DNA of 26,284 nt from a virus. Position numbers and translations under genes: made by a program. Below are positions 16,162-25,087 of this stretch, piece after piece (the stretch's first letter is position 1; every line of letters begins with the position of its first letter). The notes beneath the pieces are model-generated. The model was not told the origin of the DNA. It saw only the letters and a program-made list of their open reading frames with translations, and searched no databases. Location of the stretch: positions 1-26,284 of the IMG/VR virus record IMGVR_UViG_3300031565_000316; one strand, given 5' to 3'.

Positions 16162-17781
16162 CTAGAATGATCCTCCTGTTACAGGGTTTCTCATTACAAT
16201 TTTAAGAACTTTGGTTGGATCCTTAACCCAAATAGCTGGCATAGTCTGAGTCATATAAACTCTATATCCATTAAACTGACCAGTAGATGCAAACCCTTGA
16301 GTTCTTCCCATGTAGTCCATAGTACCATTTTGGTAGAACCACTTAAGTTGATTATCCCAAGAAAGTTTCAACAAGTGAATGTTGTCATTTCCTTCATCAG
16401 TTACATCAAAGATAATAAAGCTAAATGAACTTAGAGGTCTACCATCAATCAATGGATTCTCAATGTCATTTGTGTTTAAGTTATCAAATGCTGGATTCAA
16501 TACAAACTTAACGTTAGCTAAGAATGGAATAGTAAAGCTTGTGTAAGCAAAACCATAATCTAAATCCATACCAGAACCTTTAACCGCTCCTATATCAGAT
16601 GCATTTTGAACTAGACCTGAACCATACACTTCATCAGCAATTGCTTTGTTGATTAATTGCATACCTCCAATACCTGTTTGTACAACAAGTGATCTTTGTG
16701 GGTCTGGCCCTTTAAACTCAACTTTACCTTGGTAGAAGTTGTAAAGTTCAGATTTAAACATGTCAAGAGTAAATGATGACTTGTTATATACTCTCTTGAA
16801 AGAGTTATCTAACTGTGACCATAAACCTACAGATAATCTAATATCATCTGGTCCGTCTTGTTTAATTCTACCACCTTTACCCCACATTAGGTAAGTTTCA
16901 ATATCCGTTGCAATTTTAGATAAGTGAGCTGCTTCCATATTTGTAATGAAAGTTCTTGTAAGAGTTCCATTCTCAAATGCTTCTCTAGCTCCTGCTTTAC
17001 CCATATTTGCTACAAGCCCTTCAATACTAGGTACTGATGGATTGTTTGGATCTGTGTTGAAGTTTCTCCAGATTTCAGTAACAGGTACAGTACCATCAGC
17101 ATTTAATCCGCCTTTGATCATTAAATCTGCTCTTGAAGAAATTGAATAGTGTACGTGTGCTTCTGCTCCTCCTACAAAGTTGTAGAATTCACGGAAACCA
17201 GAACCTGTTTCAATGTCAGAGAATCTTTCTCCGTACTCACCTCTTGCAGAACCTTTTCTGAAGAACTTTGTACCTTTAGCTAAATACTTGTTATCCAAGA
17301 TAGCCGCATTGTTGTTGTTAACTAATTGAACAGTGTAAACAAAACCGTCACCTGCTGGGATAATATCATCAGCTGTGATGTAAAGTTCAAGTCCATTATA
17401 CTTATCATAAGTAATAATGTCACCATGTCCAAAAGTTCTTTTGTTAATTTTGATCTTAAATGTTGTACCATCTACACCTTTGTTTGCGTTACCTGGTTCA
17501 ATATCCGCTACTACGTAGGGAAGATCTTGTGCAATAGGAGTTTGCCACTTGTACTCACCTCTAGCGTTATCCACCATGATTGTATTCTTTCCACCGAATG
17601 AAGCCATTTGATACAAAGGCATTTCTACCTTTTGGGTCATAGCCCATAGATCAATTGGTCCCATATCCATAGGCTCAGGGTTACCAAGCATTTGAGTAAG
17701 GTGATAAGAATCAACATGAGAACTAGCTTTGTAGCTTGTATCACGTAGGAAAATCCCATTATTTAAAACTGGAGTTGCCAT
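16162..17781 (-). CDS. Probable major capsid protein, 539 aa
   Basis: A 539-residue protein starting MATPVLNNGIFLRDTSYKAS. Size, position after portal and scaffold-like genes, and its own terminator all fit the major capsid protein of a crAss-like or related phage (about 500 residues in that group). Visible features fit an HK97-type fold: an N-terminal arm, a beta-rich segment from about 85-175 (KWQTPIAQDLPY, TFKIKINKRTFGHGD, GLELYITADDIIPAGDGFVY), helices near 270-300 (NMEAAHLSKIATDIETYLMW), and a strand-rich C-terminal half ending QTMPAIWVKDPTKVLKIVMRN. HK97 folds are too divergent to confirm by eye. The leader between 17782 and 17841 is A/C-rich with no Shine-Dalgarno sequence. No protease is seen nearby, so capsid maturation by cleavage is not suggested. 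Confidence 0.82.
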   Translation of the reverse strand: MATPVLNNGIFLRDTSYKASSHVDSYHLTQMLGNPEPMDMGPIDLWAMTQKVEMPLYQMASFGGKNTIMVDNARGEYKWQTPIAQDLPYVVADIEPGNANKGVDGTTFKIKINKRTFGHGDIITYDKYNGLELYITADDIIPAGDGFVYTVQLVNNNNAAILDNKYLAKGTKFFRKGSARGEYGERFSDIETGSGFREFYNFVGGAEAHVHYSISSRADLMIKGGLNADGTVPVTEIWRNFNTDPNNPSVPSIEGLVANMGKAGAREAFENGTLTRTFITNMEAAHLSKIATDIETYLMWGKGGRIKQDGPDDIRLSVGLWSQLDNSFKRVYNKSSFTLDMFKSELYNFYQGKVEFKGPDPQRSLVVQTGIGGMQLINKAIADEVYGSGLVQNASDIGAVKGSGMDLDYGFAYTSFTIPFLANVKFVLNPAFDNLNTNDIENPLIDGRPLSSFSFIIFDVTDEGNDNIHLLKLSWDNQLKWFYQNGTMDYMGRTQGFASTGQFNGYRVYMTQTMPAIWVKDPTKVLKIVMRNPVTGGSF

Positions 17782-17841
17782 AATTTTGATTGTTTTTGTT
17801 GTTAATAATTAATTTACTGTTTATATTTAATTTACTTCTAA

Positions 17842-19137
17842 TTAAATTCTTTTAAATATGTTGGTTGGTCTTTGAATCTTTCTTTGTGAACTTTTCTTAG
17901 TAGCTTCTTTTTCAGCTTGATTAACACCTAATGATGCTCCTCCTACATTTGATTGTTCACTTTTCAATTTTCTAACCGTTTGCTCAACACTCTTTTGTGC
18001 ACCTTTATCCATTATCTTAGCTTTATAACCTGTTGGATCTTGTAACAACCACAGGGCTTCTGATATTAATGAATAGTTTGGTTCCACAAATTGATATTTT
18101 TCTAGCAAGTGACCTAATAGATTAGTATTACGTCCACTAACTGATGGATAATTAGGTTGAACTAAACCATTATATAACATGGCTTGAGTTTTTCTATCTA
18201 CTTTGATATCTCCCAATTGTCCTTCTTTTAATGTCTCATATACATTTTTCATGTATGCTTGAGATGCATTTTCTTGTTGCTTCTTTTTAAGCTCTTGCTC
18301 TTGAAGTTTTTGTGCAACAACTTTTTCTTGCATCTTATCTAGCTTTGGTTTGAACTTATTTGCTTGTGTTTCAAGCTTACCTAAGTCTTTCCAAATTTCT
18401 ATTTCTTCTTGAATATCTTCAGCAGTACCATATCCAGTAGCACTTAAATATTCTTTGATCACTCTTTCTTGTCCACTTACAGACTTAGTATCAATAGTTT
18501 TTGTTTCTTCTACTTGACCAAGTGTGGTAAACAAACCTTTCAAATCTTTACCTCCATCAGCTACATACTTAGCAGCTATTTGCAATTCTTGTGGTAAACT
18601 CTGAAAAAATTGTTTTGGAGTTTCTCTTCTAACTTGATTAGCTTTTTCTTCTAAGTTTGCTTGAATGAGTTCTTCCCAATCCTTAGCAGAATAATCTTCT
18701 AAATCTTTATCATCATCAAAAGGAACTATCTTATCATCTTTAATAAGTTTATAAAATACATCAGATATTCCTGTTATAGATTTTCTACCTCTTTTTTCCC
18801 TTTCTTCTAAATCTTCTTCAGTTTCTTCTTGTCCAAGTTCTCCAAAAATATCTTCAACACTTTCTGCTGAAGTTTCTTTTTTCTCTTCTTCTTCTTCAAA
18901 AGTTTCTTCTTTTTCTTCTGATTTAGCTAGTACATCTGTTGCATCATCTTTATCAGGATCAGCAAATGAAAAGTCAGCTTTTTCATTTAGTCCAGAGAAG
19001 ATATTTTTTTGTTTAGATTTATTATCTTGTAACATATCAGCACCGCTTGGAGCAGCATTGAATATCTCATCTAAATTAATTTCTACATTTTGTGCTACAT
19101 TGCTTTTCACAGGCTGTGTTTCTGTTGTTGTACTCAT
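17842..19137 (-). CDS. Probable scaffolding protein, 431 aa
   Basis: A 431-residue protein lying between the portal and major capsid genes, the usual site for a scaffold. Residues about 60-115 are extremely acidic (FEEEEEKKETSAESVEDIFG, QEETEEDLEEREK). Residues about 240-300 form a long charged coiled coil (ANKFKPKLDKMQEKVVAQKL, QEQELKKKQQENASQ). The end is short and basic (KKSSQRKIQRPTNIFKRI), like the capsid-binding tail of several phage scaffolds. No catalytic motif is visible. Such proteins guide capsid assembly and are usually lost before or during DNA entry. Family membership is not proven by sequence; the call rests on composition and location. Its upstream 129-nt gap contains a 22-bp perfect dyad that may regulate the gene. 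Confidence 0.77.
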   Translation of the reverse strand: MSTTTETQPVKSNVAQNVEINLDEIFNAAPSGADMLQDNKSKQKNIFSGLNEKADFSFADPDKDDATDVLAKSEEKEETFEEEEEKKETSAESVEDIFGELGQEETEEDLEEREKRGRKSITGISDVFYKLIKDDKIVPFDDDKDLEDYSAKDWEELIQANLEEKANQVRRETPKQFFQSLPQELQIAAKYVADGGKDLKGLFTTLGQVEETKTIDTKSVSGQERVIKEYLSATGYGTAEDIQEEIEIWKDLGKLETQANKFKPKLDKMQEKVVAQKLQEQELKKKQQENASQAYMKNVYETLKEGQLGDIKVDRKTQAMLYNGLVQPNYPSVSGRNTNLLGHLLEKYQFVEPNYSLISEALWLLQDPTGYKAKIMDKGAQKSVEQTVRKLKSEQSNVGGASLGVNQAEKEATKKSSQRKIQRPTNIFKRI

Positions 19138-19179
19138 AATATTCGTTGGTTTTAATATTAATAACTTCTTACATATATA

Positions 19180-19201
19180 ATATAAGAAATGTTTCTTATA
19201 T
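19180..19201. promoter_or_regulatory. 22-bp perfect dyad upstream of the scaffold-like gene
   Basis: ATATAAGAAA and its exact reverse complement are separated by only two bases (TG on the plus strand). It lies 43-64 nt before the 431-aa start, in the longest gap of the first half of the reading direction. Two-base centres do not form good RNA hairpin loops without opening pairs, so a protein-binding operator is possible, as is a weak transcript hairpin that would end the portal unit. Confidence 0.5.
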
Positions 19202-19266
19202 AATTGTCCAGTTAAACTTAAAAAATTTTATTAAAAGTGAAAGTTTATTGCAGTATATAGCTAACG

Positions 19267-22017
19267 CTACTTTTTGTCCTTACTATTTTTGACATCATAC
19301 TTGTTTTTATTCTCTCTTGCTATTTGAAGTTTAGTATCAGCAATTTGTTTTGATGCTGCTATTTTTTCTCTTTCAACAGTAAGTCTACTATTTTCTTGAG
19401 CTGATTTAACTGCACTTTCCTGACGTTTAAAATTCATCTGTTCTCTATATTGAGTAGACTCTTTTATATCTTTCATAGCATCTTGATAGTCAGATTGTTG
19501 ATTTTTATTTATATCAACCATAGATCCATATCCTGCAGATCTAATTTCTGCTAATAAAACATCATTCTTTCTATCTTTGTCATTTTCTGCCATTTCAACT
19601 TGAAGTTTTTGTTGCTCTTCTTGAGCTTTAGCTTGAAGTTGTTGCTCTTGCATTTGACGTTGCTGCTGCATATCCTGCTCTCTTTGTTTTTGAAGTCTTA
19701 TTTCAGAGTCTTTGAGTATGTCAGATACTTCTGCAATTGAGTCTGCTTTAACAATATTACCTAACTCATATATACTTGCTCCTGAAGTATTGTTAGTTAA
19801 TGCCATTTGTTTTAAGTTTTCTAAAATGGCTCTATGGTTAGTTTTAGTTGTAGCAAATACATTAAAATCTCTAAGTAATAAATCAGTACCATTTATAGTA
19901 AAGTTAACTTTCTCAGCTTCTGTAGATATATATTGTAGCCTAACACTTGGGTTAGTACTATAATAATATTGTGCTAAGTCAGTTCTCATTTGATGTATAC
20001 GTGGCATCAAGTGATCAGAGTGTTGTACAAAGTACATTTCTGTTTGTGCATATGATTGTTGCATAGCTTGTACCACTCCTGTAGCCGTTTGAGCTGATAC
20101 AGCTCCACCTAGACGTTGTGGATTAATTCCTATAGCATCAAAACATTGTTGTTTAAAATAATTTGCAAGTTGAATTCTAGACATCAATCTACTTGTCTGC
20201 TCCATGTTTAGAGTTTGATAGTGATTGAAGTTAGTTGCATTCTCAGTATTTGTAATAGATGTGTCAAGAGGTAGCATTTGAAAATCTTTCATTGCTACAT
20301 ATGCTTTTGCATAATTGTTCTTACCCCAATCTTCACCCATAGAGTGACGTGGTAAAGCATTTTGATCAAACATTATTACTGTTCCTAATTCATCTATTAG
20401 AATGTCAGCAATCTGGTTATTAACCATATTATATCCAACTTGATATGCTTTCATCAAATCTACTAAAGATGTAGATCTTGTATTTCTATCAGAAAACACT
20501 CTTCCTTCTACAGGTAGTTTACAACCATATAAAGAGTTATCTCCTTTAAACTGAAAAGGTAATCTACCAGGTTTAGTTCTATTAATTCCTATGTATATAG
20601 GATTAATGTTATCACCCATAGTTGATTGCCACATTGCTGGTAAGTTAGGTCCAATCTTGACACCACCCCAAACTTCATTAATCCATATCCAGTCTATGTG
20701 TTCACCTTGTAATAAGTTTTCTTTTGTTTTATGTTTAAATATAGAAGTATCATATATGGCCGTTTTTGTTACCTTAAATGTCTCATCTATAATCTCTTGC
20801 GTAACTTCTCCATCATCTTCTATTTTTGTAAGATGACCTACTTTTCTTTGAGTTTTCCAATATATAGTTGCAACTCTCATCAAGTTACCTTCACCCCACA
20901 TTGAAACATCTTCATTTTCATTTAATATCTCACTAAGTATATCTCCACCTGCTGCTGGATTATTCCAATAGTTAGATGTAAACTGTCTAAACGCTAATCC
21001 TGGTGCATTAGTATTCCACTCATGTGATCTTGTTGCATCATAGTAAGCCCCATCATTCTGGTAACCACTAACTTGATATTGTGCTGATCTTGCTGGATAG
21101 ATCTTTTGTAAGGATTCAAGTTGTTTACTATCCATTAGATATCCGTATTTGTCTACTACATCTGAGACAGTCATTAGATCTACTTTACCTGCATAGTTTG
21201 AATCTGCTATATATCTTTGGTCTGGAGATTTTTGATAGAAAGTTAATACTGGATTCCATAGCTCTACATCATAGTCATCTTCAAGCATTCTAAAATGCCA
21301 AAATTCTCTATCTGCAATAAGCATATCTTGAAATCCTCTCTCTTCAAGTTCTTGCATTTTAAATCTTTCTTCATCTACTGCAAGTTGGTGGGATGCCCAC
21401 TCTTCTACCATGCTTCTATAAGACTTACTAAAAAAGTCTTCTATTTCTGGTAATGATTTTAATGCCTCTGGAGATAATTGCTCTTGTGATTCTTTTGAAC
21501 CAGGATCTGCACCCATCTCAATCATTCTACGTACTAGGTTTGCTTCAGCATCAGCTAATAAAGATTCTTCTATTTGAATTTTCTTTTGCTCAAGCATTTC
21601 ATTGTATGATGCATCATCTACAGCTCTAAATTGAACCTTAGAATATCTTTTAGCAAATTCTCCTGTAAGTACATTTATAACATTTGGTACAATTGGATAA
21701 AACTTTAATTCTAATGCAGACTCATTTTCTGTTGTAAGAGTATCCATAAGATCTTTATATTCATTGTCTGGTTCAACAATGTAATCAGTCTTATCAATAA
21801 TACCTTTAGCAAGTTTATAATTTTTAAGTAGTCTTCTAGAATTAACACGCAAAAACTCAATACCCTGGAGCTCTAACCAATCTAAATTCCATGCAGCCCA
21901 ATCATCTGTTTTTTCTTTATATGGTAAGAACTGAACCGGTTGGGTTAAGCTAGAGAATGTAGGCCCGCCTTCAGCTTTTGCCCCATTCTTCATTTGCATT
22001 GCGTTTAATACTCTCAT
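19267..22017 (-). CDS. Portal protein, 916 aa, with long C-terminal coiled coil
   Basis: A 916-residue protein directly after the terminase. Helical and aromatic-rich sequence dominates the N-terminal 550 residues. Around residue 635, GINPQRLGGAVSAQTATG leads into a helix with QQSYAQTE, a type of segment I associate with portal proteins of crAss-like phages and relatives; this is recall, not a search. Residues about 775-905 form an extremely Gln/Lys/Glu-rich coiled coil (REQDMQQQRQMQEQQLQAKA) that would reach into the capsid or connect to scaffold. It ends in a Lys-rich tail (KYDVKNSKDKK). Portal proteins form a 12-part ring at one capsid vertex that is the gate for DNA entry and exit and the docking site for TerL. 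The stop of TerL is 11 nt before this start. The length fits large crAss-type portals. Confidence 0.9.
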   Translation of the reverse strand: MRVLNAMQMKNGAKAEGGPTFSSLTQPVQFLPYKEKTDDWAAWNLDWLELQGIEFLRVNSRRLLKNYKLAKGIIDKTDYIVEPDNEYKDLMDTLTTENESALELKFYPIVPNVINVLTGEFAKRYSKVQFRAVDDASYNEMLEQKKIQIEESLLADAEANLVRRMIEMGADPGSKESQEQLSPEALKSLPEIEDFFSKSYRSMVEEWASHQLAVDEERFKMQELEERGFQDMLIADREFWHFRMLEDDYDVELWNPVLTFYQKSPDQRYIADSNYAGKVDLMTVSDVVDKYGYLMDSKQLESLQKIYPARSAQYQVSGYQNDGAYYDATRSHEWNTNAPGLAFRQFTSNYWNNPAAGGDILSEILNENEDVSMWGEGNLMRVATIYWKTQRKVGHLTKIEDDGEVTQEIIDETFKVTKTAIYDTSIFKHKTKENLLQGEHIDWIWINEVWGGVKIGPNLPAMWQSTMGDNINPIYIGINRTKPGRLPFQFKGDNSLYGCKLPVEGRVFSDRNTRSTSLVDLMKAYQVGYNMVNNQIADILIDELGTVIMFDQNALPRHSMGEDWGKNNYAKAYVAMKDFQMLPLDTSITNTENATNFNHYQTLNMEQTSRLMSRIQLANYFKQQCFDAIGINPQRLGGAVSAQTATGVVQAMQQSYAQTEMYFVQHSDHLMPRIHQMRTDLAQYYYSTNPSVRLQYISTEAEKVNFTINGTDLLLRDFNVFATTKTNHRAILENLKQMALTNNTSGASIYELGNIVKADSIAEVSDILKDSEIRLQKQREQDMQQQRQMQEQQLQAKAQEEQQKLQVEMAENDKDRKNDVLLAEIRSAGYGSMVDINKNQQSDYQDAMKDIKESTQYREQMNFKRQESAVKSAQENSRLTVEREKIAASKQIADTKLQIARENKNKYDVKNSKDKK

Positions 22018-22028
22018 ACCTGTTTAGT

Positions 22029-24218
22029 CTATTTAATATTCTTAAATCCGGATCTCCTAACTTTAGAACTTCCCAATGTCTTATTACGGCCTATATTTCT
22101 AAAAGGACCACTATACTTTAATTTACTCAATTTTTCTGAATTATCCAAAGAATTACTTTCTGATTCACGTCTTTTTGTATAACCTCTATTTGATTGTTGA
22201 ATTTTTACAAATGCAATTAATGCACCAAAGGTAACAAGTCTATCTACGTTTAAACCAGGATAATATGCTGCCATCTCTTTAAGTAACATTCCATCTGGAA
22301 TTCTTTCTATACCTAAAGTTTGTTTCATTACATTACCATTTTCATCAAGCTCTTCATCAATTACCTCTCTTAAAAATTCTATTGCGTAGGATATTAAATG
22401 GCTTTTAAATAATGTACCTGTGTTCTTCCATCCATATTCTTGATATACTGTTCTATTAGAACCTAGATCTTTTAAGAAAAGAATTTGTTGTTTTGGTACA
22501 AGGTATCTTTGTTTTTTTCTAGCAATCATATGTTGAATAAATAATGATATATTATTTTCAACAATTGTCCATGCATTATACCACTCAATGATCATTTCTA
22601 ATCTTTCATGAGTTTTATTTATATCATCAAAACGCCCACACCATGCTGCTACAATTTTATCTTTTTCAATAAACTGTTCTACTTCACCTGACGTAGTTGT
22701 TCTTGTTACTTCTGTTGCATTTTTATAAATATAAATACTACATAAAGAATCTGATGTAGTTGTTTTACCTTCTGACACAGGATCAATAGATCCATAGTAT
22801 GTACCAAAGGCTGGGTTTTTTACTGGTCTTTCCCAAACAACAATAGATCCTGTTTTATCAACTTCCTTTTTATTTACTGGAAATGTAGATATGGGAAGTT
22901 TTTTTGTGCGTTTTGCAACTATACCTGTTTGATCTCTGTCTAATACTATAAGCTCATATGGGTATTCTTTTTCCTCTACTCTTTTTTGTTGTCTGCTTAA
23001 AATTCCTTGTGGGAATACTGACTCTTTTCTATATGCAAATGCCTCAGCAATATTTAGAGGTTTCTGAGATATTCTTAACTGGAATTGTTCTCCACTTAAT
23101 TCATTCCTCCACCTATTTCTTTCTATATCTATAGCTTCTATGGCTTCTTTAACTTGAGAGTTGCCATAATCATCTATATAAGGGGGCATAGACCACTGTT
23201 CTGGAATAAATAACCCTGCCATACCAATTGTACCATCAGCATCCATAAGATCCGTCTGTACTGCATAAATATCATTAGCACCTGGATTTAAAATCATATC
23301 CTTTAACGGACCACATTGTTCTAAATCACCCACTGAACCAGCAGCAATAAATTGACCTGTAGTCATCATACCAGATGACATAGCTGGACGCAAGTACTCA
23401 TAAGTCTGCATCATGTTTTTTGCAATTCCTGCTTCCTCATGAAAGAAATATGTACATGGACCCCCTACCCCTGTGGTAGCATTCTTTTCAAATGAAGCAC
23501 CTTGTATCTTTGATTTAAGACCTCTTGATGTTTTTCTGTTGTTTATTTTGACTTCAATTTGCTGTTGCCATAACAATACCTTTTCTGGATTACTAGGTCT
23601 ATACCATGCAGTATGTTCATTAAGGAATGTTTTATATTCCTCTAAAAACTTCCATGATCCTTTATCATTAATATAATCTTTTAGTGATGCACCAATTTTA
23701 CATATGGATCCTTCCTCAAACCAATATTGATTAATGATTTTACCCATGTGAAAATAAGAAGATGCAATCTGACGTTTTTTAAGTATAGCTACATGCTGAT
23801 TATTTAACTCAGCTATTACTTCATACAAAGCCATATGATACTGAGCATCTCTTACTTTAGCAAACCCATAATGTTTTTCTTCCTTATCAAAGATAGGAAG
23901 GAAGTTGAGCCACATATAATAATCTCTAGTTAGGTACCAATGTTTGTCCCCATCTTTATAAATTACACCTGATCTACATTTGTTTTTTTGATCTTCCCAG
24001 TATGCTATAAAATCTTTAGACCTAAACGGAGCATTACAATAAAAACCTTCTTTATTAAATATCTGTGCTTGCTCATTAAACTTAAGTGCAATTTTATTAA
24101 ACTCATATTTTCCAGGCTCTTTAAATATGGATTCTAGGTATTCTCTAAACTCTACATCTGATTTAAATTCAGTTGTTGTCCATAAACCTTTATCATATGT
24201 TGGTATGATTCTACTCAT
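22029..24218 (-). CDS. terL: Terminase large subunit (ATPase and nuclease), 729 aa
   Basis: A 729-residue DNA-packaging motor. The Walker A position (about 147-155, KKRQIASSY) lacks the usual GK(S/T), a deviation I associate with crAss-like terminases. Walker B is FFHEE at about 258-262, followed by the coupling motif GSVG near 294-297. The C-terminal RNase H-like nuclease shows D479 in YYGSIDP, E554 in TIVENN and D659 in GLNVDRLVTF, the expected three metal ligands. About 60 extra residues with Lys/Arg/Ser-rich sequence follow the nuclease. It should bind the portal, hydrolyse ATP to drive DNA into the head and cut the concatemer. Its start overlaps the GroES-like gene by 8 nt, so both are translationally linked, and the portal gene follows 11 nt after its stop. 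Confidence 0.95.
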   Translation of the reverse strand: MSRIIPTYDKGLWTTTEFKSDVEFREYLESIFKEPGKYEFNKIALKFNEQAQIFNKEGFYCNAPFRSKDFIAYWEDQKNKCRSGVIYKDGDKHWYLTRDYYMWLNFLPIFDKEEKHYGFAKVRDAQYHMALYEVIAELNNQHVAILKKRQIASSYFHMGKIINQYWFEEGSICKIGASLKDYINDKGSWKFLEEYKTFLNEHTAWYRPSNPEKVLLWQQQIEVKINNRKTSRGLKSKIQGASFEKNATTGVGGPCTYFFHEEAGIAKNMMQTYEYLRPAMSSGMMTTGQFIAAGSVGDLEQCGPLKDMILNPGANDIYAVQTDLMDADGTIGMAGLFIPEQWSMPPYIDDYGNSQVKEAIEAIDIERNRWRNELSGEQFQLRISQKPLNIAEAFAYRKESVFPQGILSRQQKRVEEKEYPYELIVLDRDQTGIVAKRTKKLPISTFPVNKKEVDKTGSIVVWERPVKNPAFGTYYGSIDPVSEGKTTTSDSLCSIYIYKNATEVTRTTTSGEVEQFIEKDKIVAAWCGRFDDINKTHERLEMIIEWYNAWTIVENNISLFIQHMIARKKQRYLVPKQQILFLKDLGSNRTVYQEYGWKNTGTLFKSHLISYAIEFLREVIDEELDENGNVMKQTLGIERIPDGMLLKEMAAYYPGLNVDRLVTFGALIAFVKIQQSNRGYTKRRESESNSLDNSEKLSKLKYSGPFRNIGRNKTLGSSKVRRSGFKNIK

Positions 24219-24489
24219 ATCTTATGATAGCATATACATCTCCTACTTGCAATAATAAATGTTCTTCACCATGATGTTGCATTGGTGTAGGCATTGCATG
24301 ATCTGCATATTGTACCACATCCCCTATTTGAATTTCTGTTACTTCATCCCCACGTCCTACAACCAAACCTTGAAATGTTTGTTTACGGGCCATTTCAGGT
24401 AATATAATTCCAGAAGCTGTTTTAGACTCTGCTTTTATTTCCTTTATGAGTAACTTCATCCCCACTGGTACTACTACTTGATTTTTCAT
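24211..24489 (-). CDS. groES: GroES-like co-chaperonin
   Basis: A 92-residue protein with the features of a Cpn10/GroES subunit, close to the 95-97 residues of bacterial GroES. It starts MKNQVVVPVGMKLLIKEIKA, has a mobile loop at about 20-36 with ASGIILPEMARK including the hydrophobic IIL tripeptide that binds GroEL, then GLVVGRGDE and IQIGDVVQYADH, and ends EEHLLLQVGDVYAIIRYE. These fit the GroES beta barrel. A phage copy would form a heptameric lid on host GroEL; T4 gp31 and related phage proteins do this to fold the capsid protein. It overlaps TerL by 8 nt and lies among packaging and capsid genes, which fits helping one or more virion proteins fold. No GroEL gene is seen here. Confidence 0.93.
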   Translation of the reverse strand: MKNQVVVPVGMKLLIKEIKAESKTASGIILPEMARKQTFQGLVVGRGDEVTEIQIGDVVQYADHAMPTPMQHHGEEHLLLQVGDVYAIIRYE

Positions 24490-24565
24490 TCTTTTTATTT
24501 GTTGATTTATTATTAAATTCTAGTTCATCCCAATAACAAAAATGCCATTCTATTTTTTTATTCAT
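24422..24565 (-). CDS. Possible 47-aa overlapping ORF before the GroES-like gene
   Basis: A short frame begins with ATG directly after the stop of the 172-aa gene (TAA-ATG) and runs 47 codons, the last 68 nt overlapping the GroES-like gene in another frame. The first part (MNKKIEWHFCYWDELEF) looks like real coding sequence; the remainder is Asn/Lys/Ser-rich. Immediate stop-start contact is a frequent coupling arrangement here. It could just as well be a leader that brings ribosomes to GroES, or chance. Length and amino-acid content alone do not settle it. Confidence 0.35.
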   Translation of the reverse strand: MNKKIEWHFCYWDELEFNNKSTNKKNEKSSSSTSGDEVTHKGNKSRV

Positions 24566-25084
24566 TTACATTTGATCATAAGATAATCCAGCACCTCCAC
24601 GCACTGAACTTTCTTGTTCTTGTTGCATATCAGTAAATGCACCTTTATATGATTGTCTGATTTGCTCAAATTTTGCTGCAGCATTTATCATAGAGTTCAT
24701 GTTACCATCTCTACCATGTTCAATAGGGGTTACCTCCATATACCTTGCTAATCTATCTAACATAGCTTTAATACCCACGTAGGCCCTATAGGTAGGTGTT
24801 TCATACATTTGTTTACACATATCTATTGCATATCTTATCTTACCATCTTCTGGAGATTCTTCTAAACCAATTTCTTCTATAATAATATCTTCTTTCTCAT
24901 GTTCTGGAAGATTAAAGAAAGGATTTAAATCTGGGTTAGGGTAAGTCATGTAAAATAAATATTGATATACCTGCATGTGTGTGTCAGGATATGTATCCAT
25001 TATTTTTTTTAAAAATGGTAAAGCATAACAGTGCTCTGTTAATACCACCTTGCTGTTTTGTATGTCAAATAATCTTATTACCAT
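24566..25084 (-). CDS. Unknown protein in small-terminase position, 172 aa
   Basis: A 172-residue mainly helical protein. The start is MVIRLFDIQNSKVVLTEHCY, residues about 25-60 include repeated aromatic residues (YPDTHMQVYQYLFYMTYPNP), and the rest is helical with an acidic patch (EKEDIIIEEIGLEE) and a Met/Gln-rich end. No helix-turn-helix motif that would mark a typical small terminase is obvious. Being just upstream of the GroES/TerL pair suggests packaging, but a small-terminase role is only a positional guess. It starts 3 nt after the stop of the 113-aa gene, so the two are coupled. Confidence 0.8.
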   Translation of the reverse strand: MVIRLFDIQNSKVVLTEHCYALPFLKKIMDTYPDTHMQVYQYLFYMTYPNPDLNPFFNLPEHEKEDIIIEEIGLEESPEDGKIRYAIDMCKQMYETPTYRAYVGIKAMLDRLARYMEVTPIEHGRDGNMNSMINAAAKFEQIRQSYKGAFTDMQQEQESSVRGGAGLSYDQM

Positions 25085-25087
25085 ATC

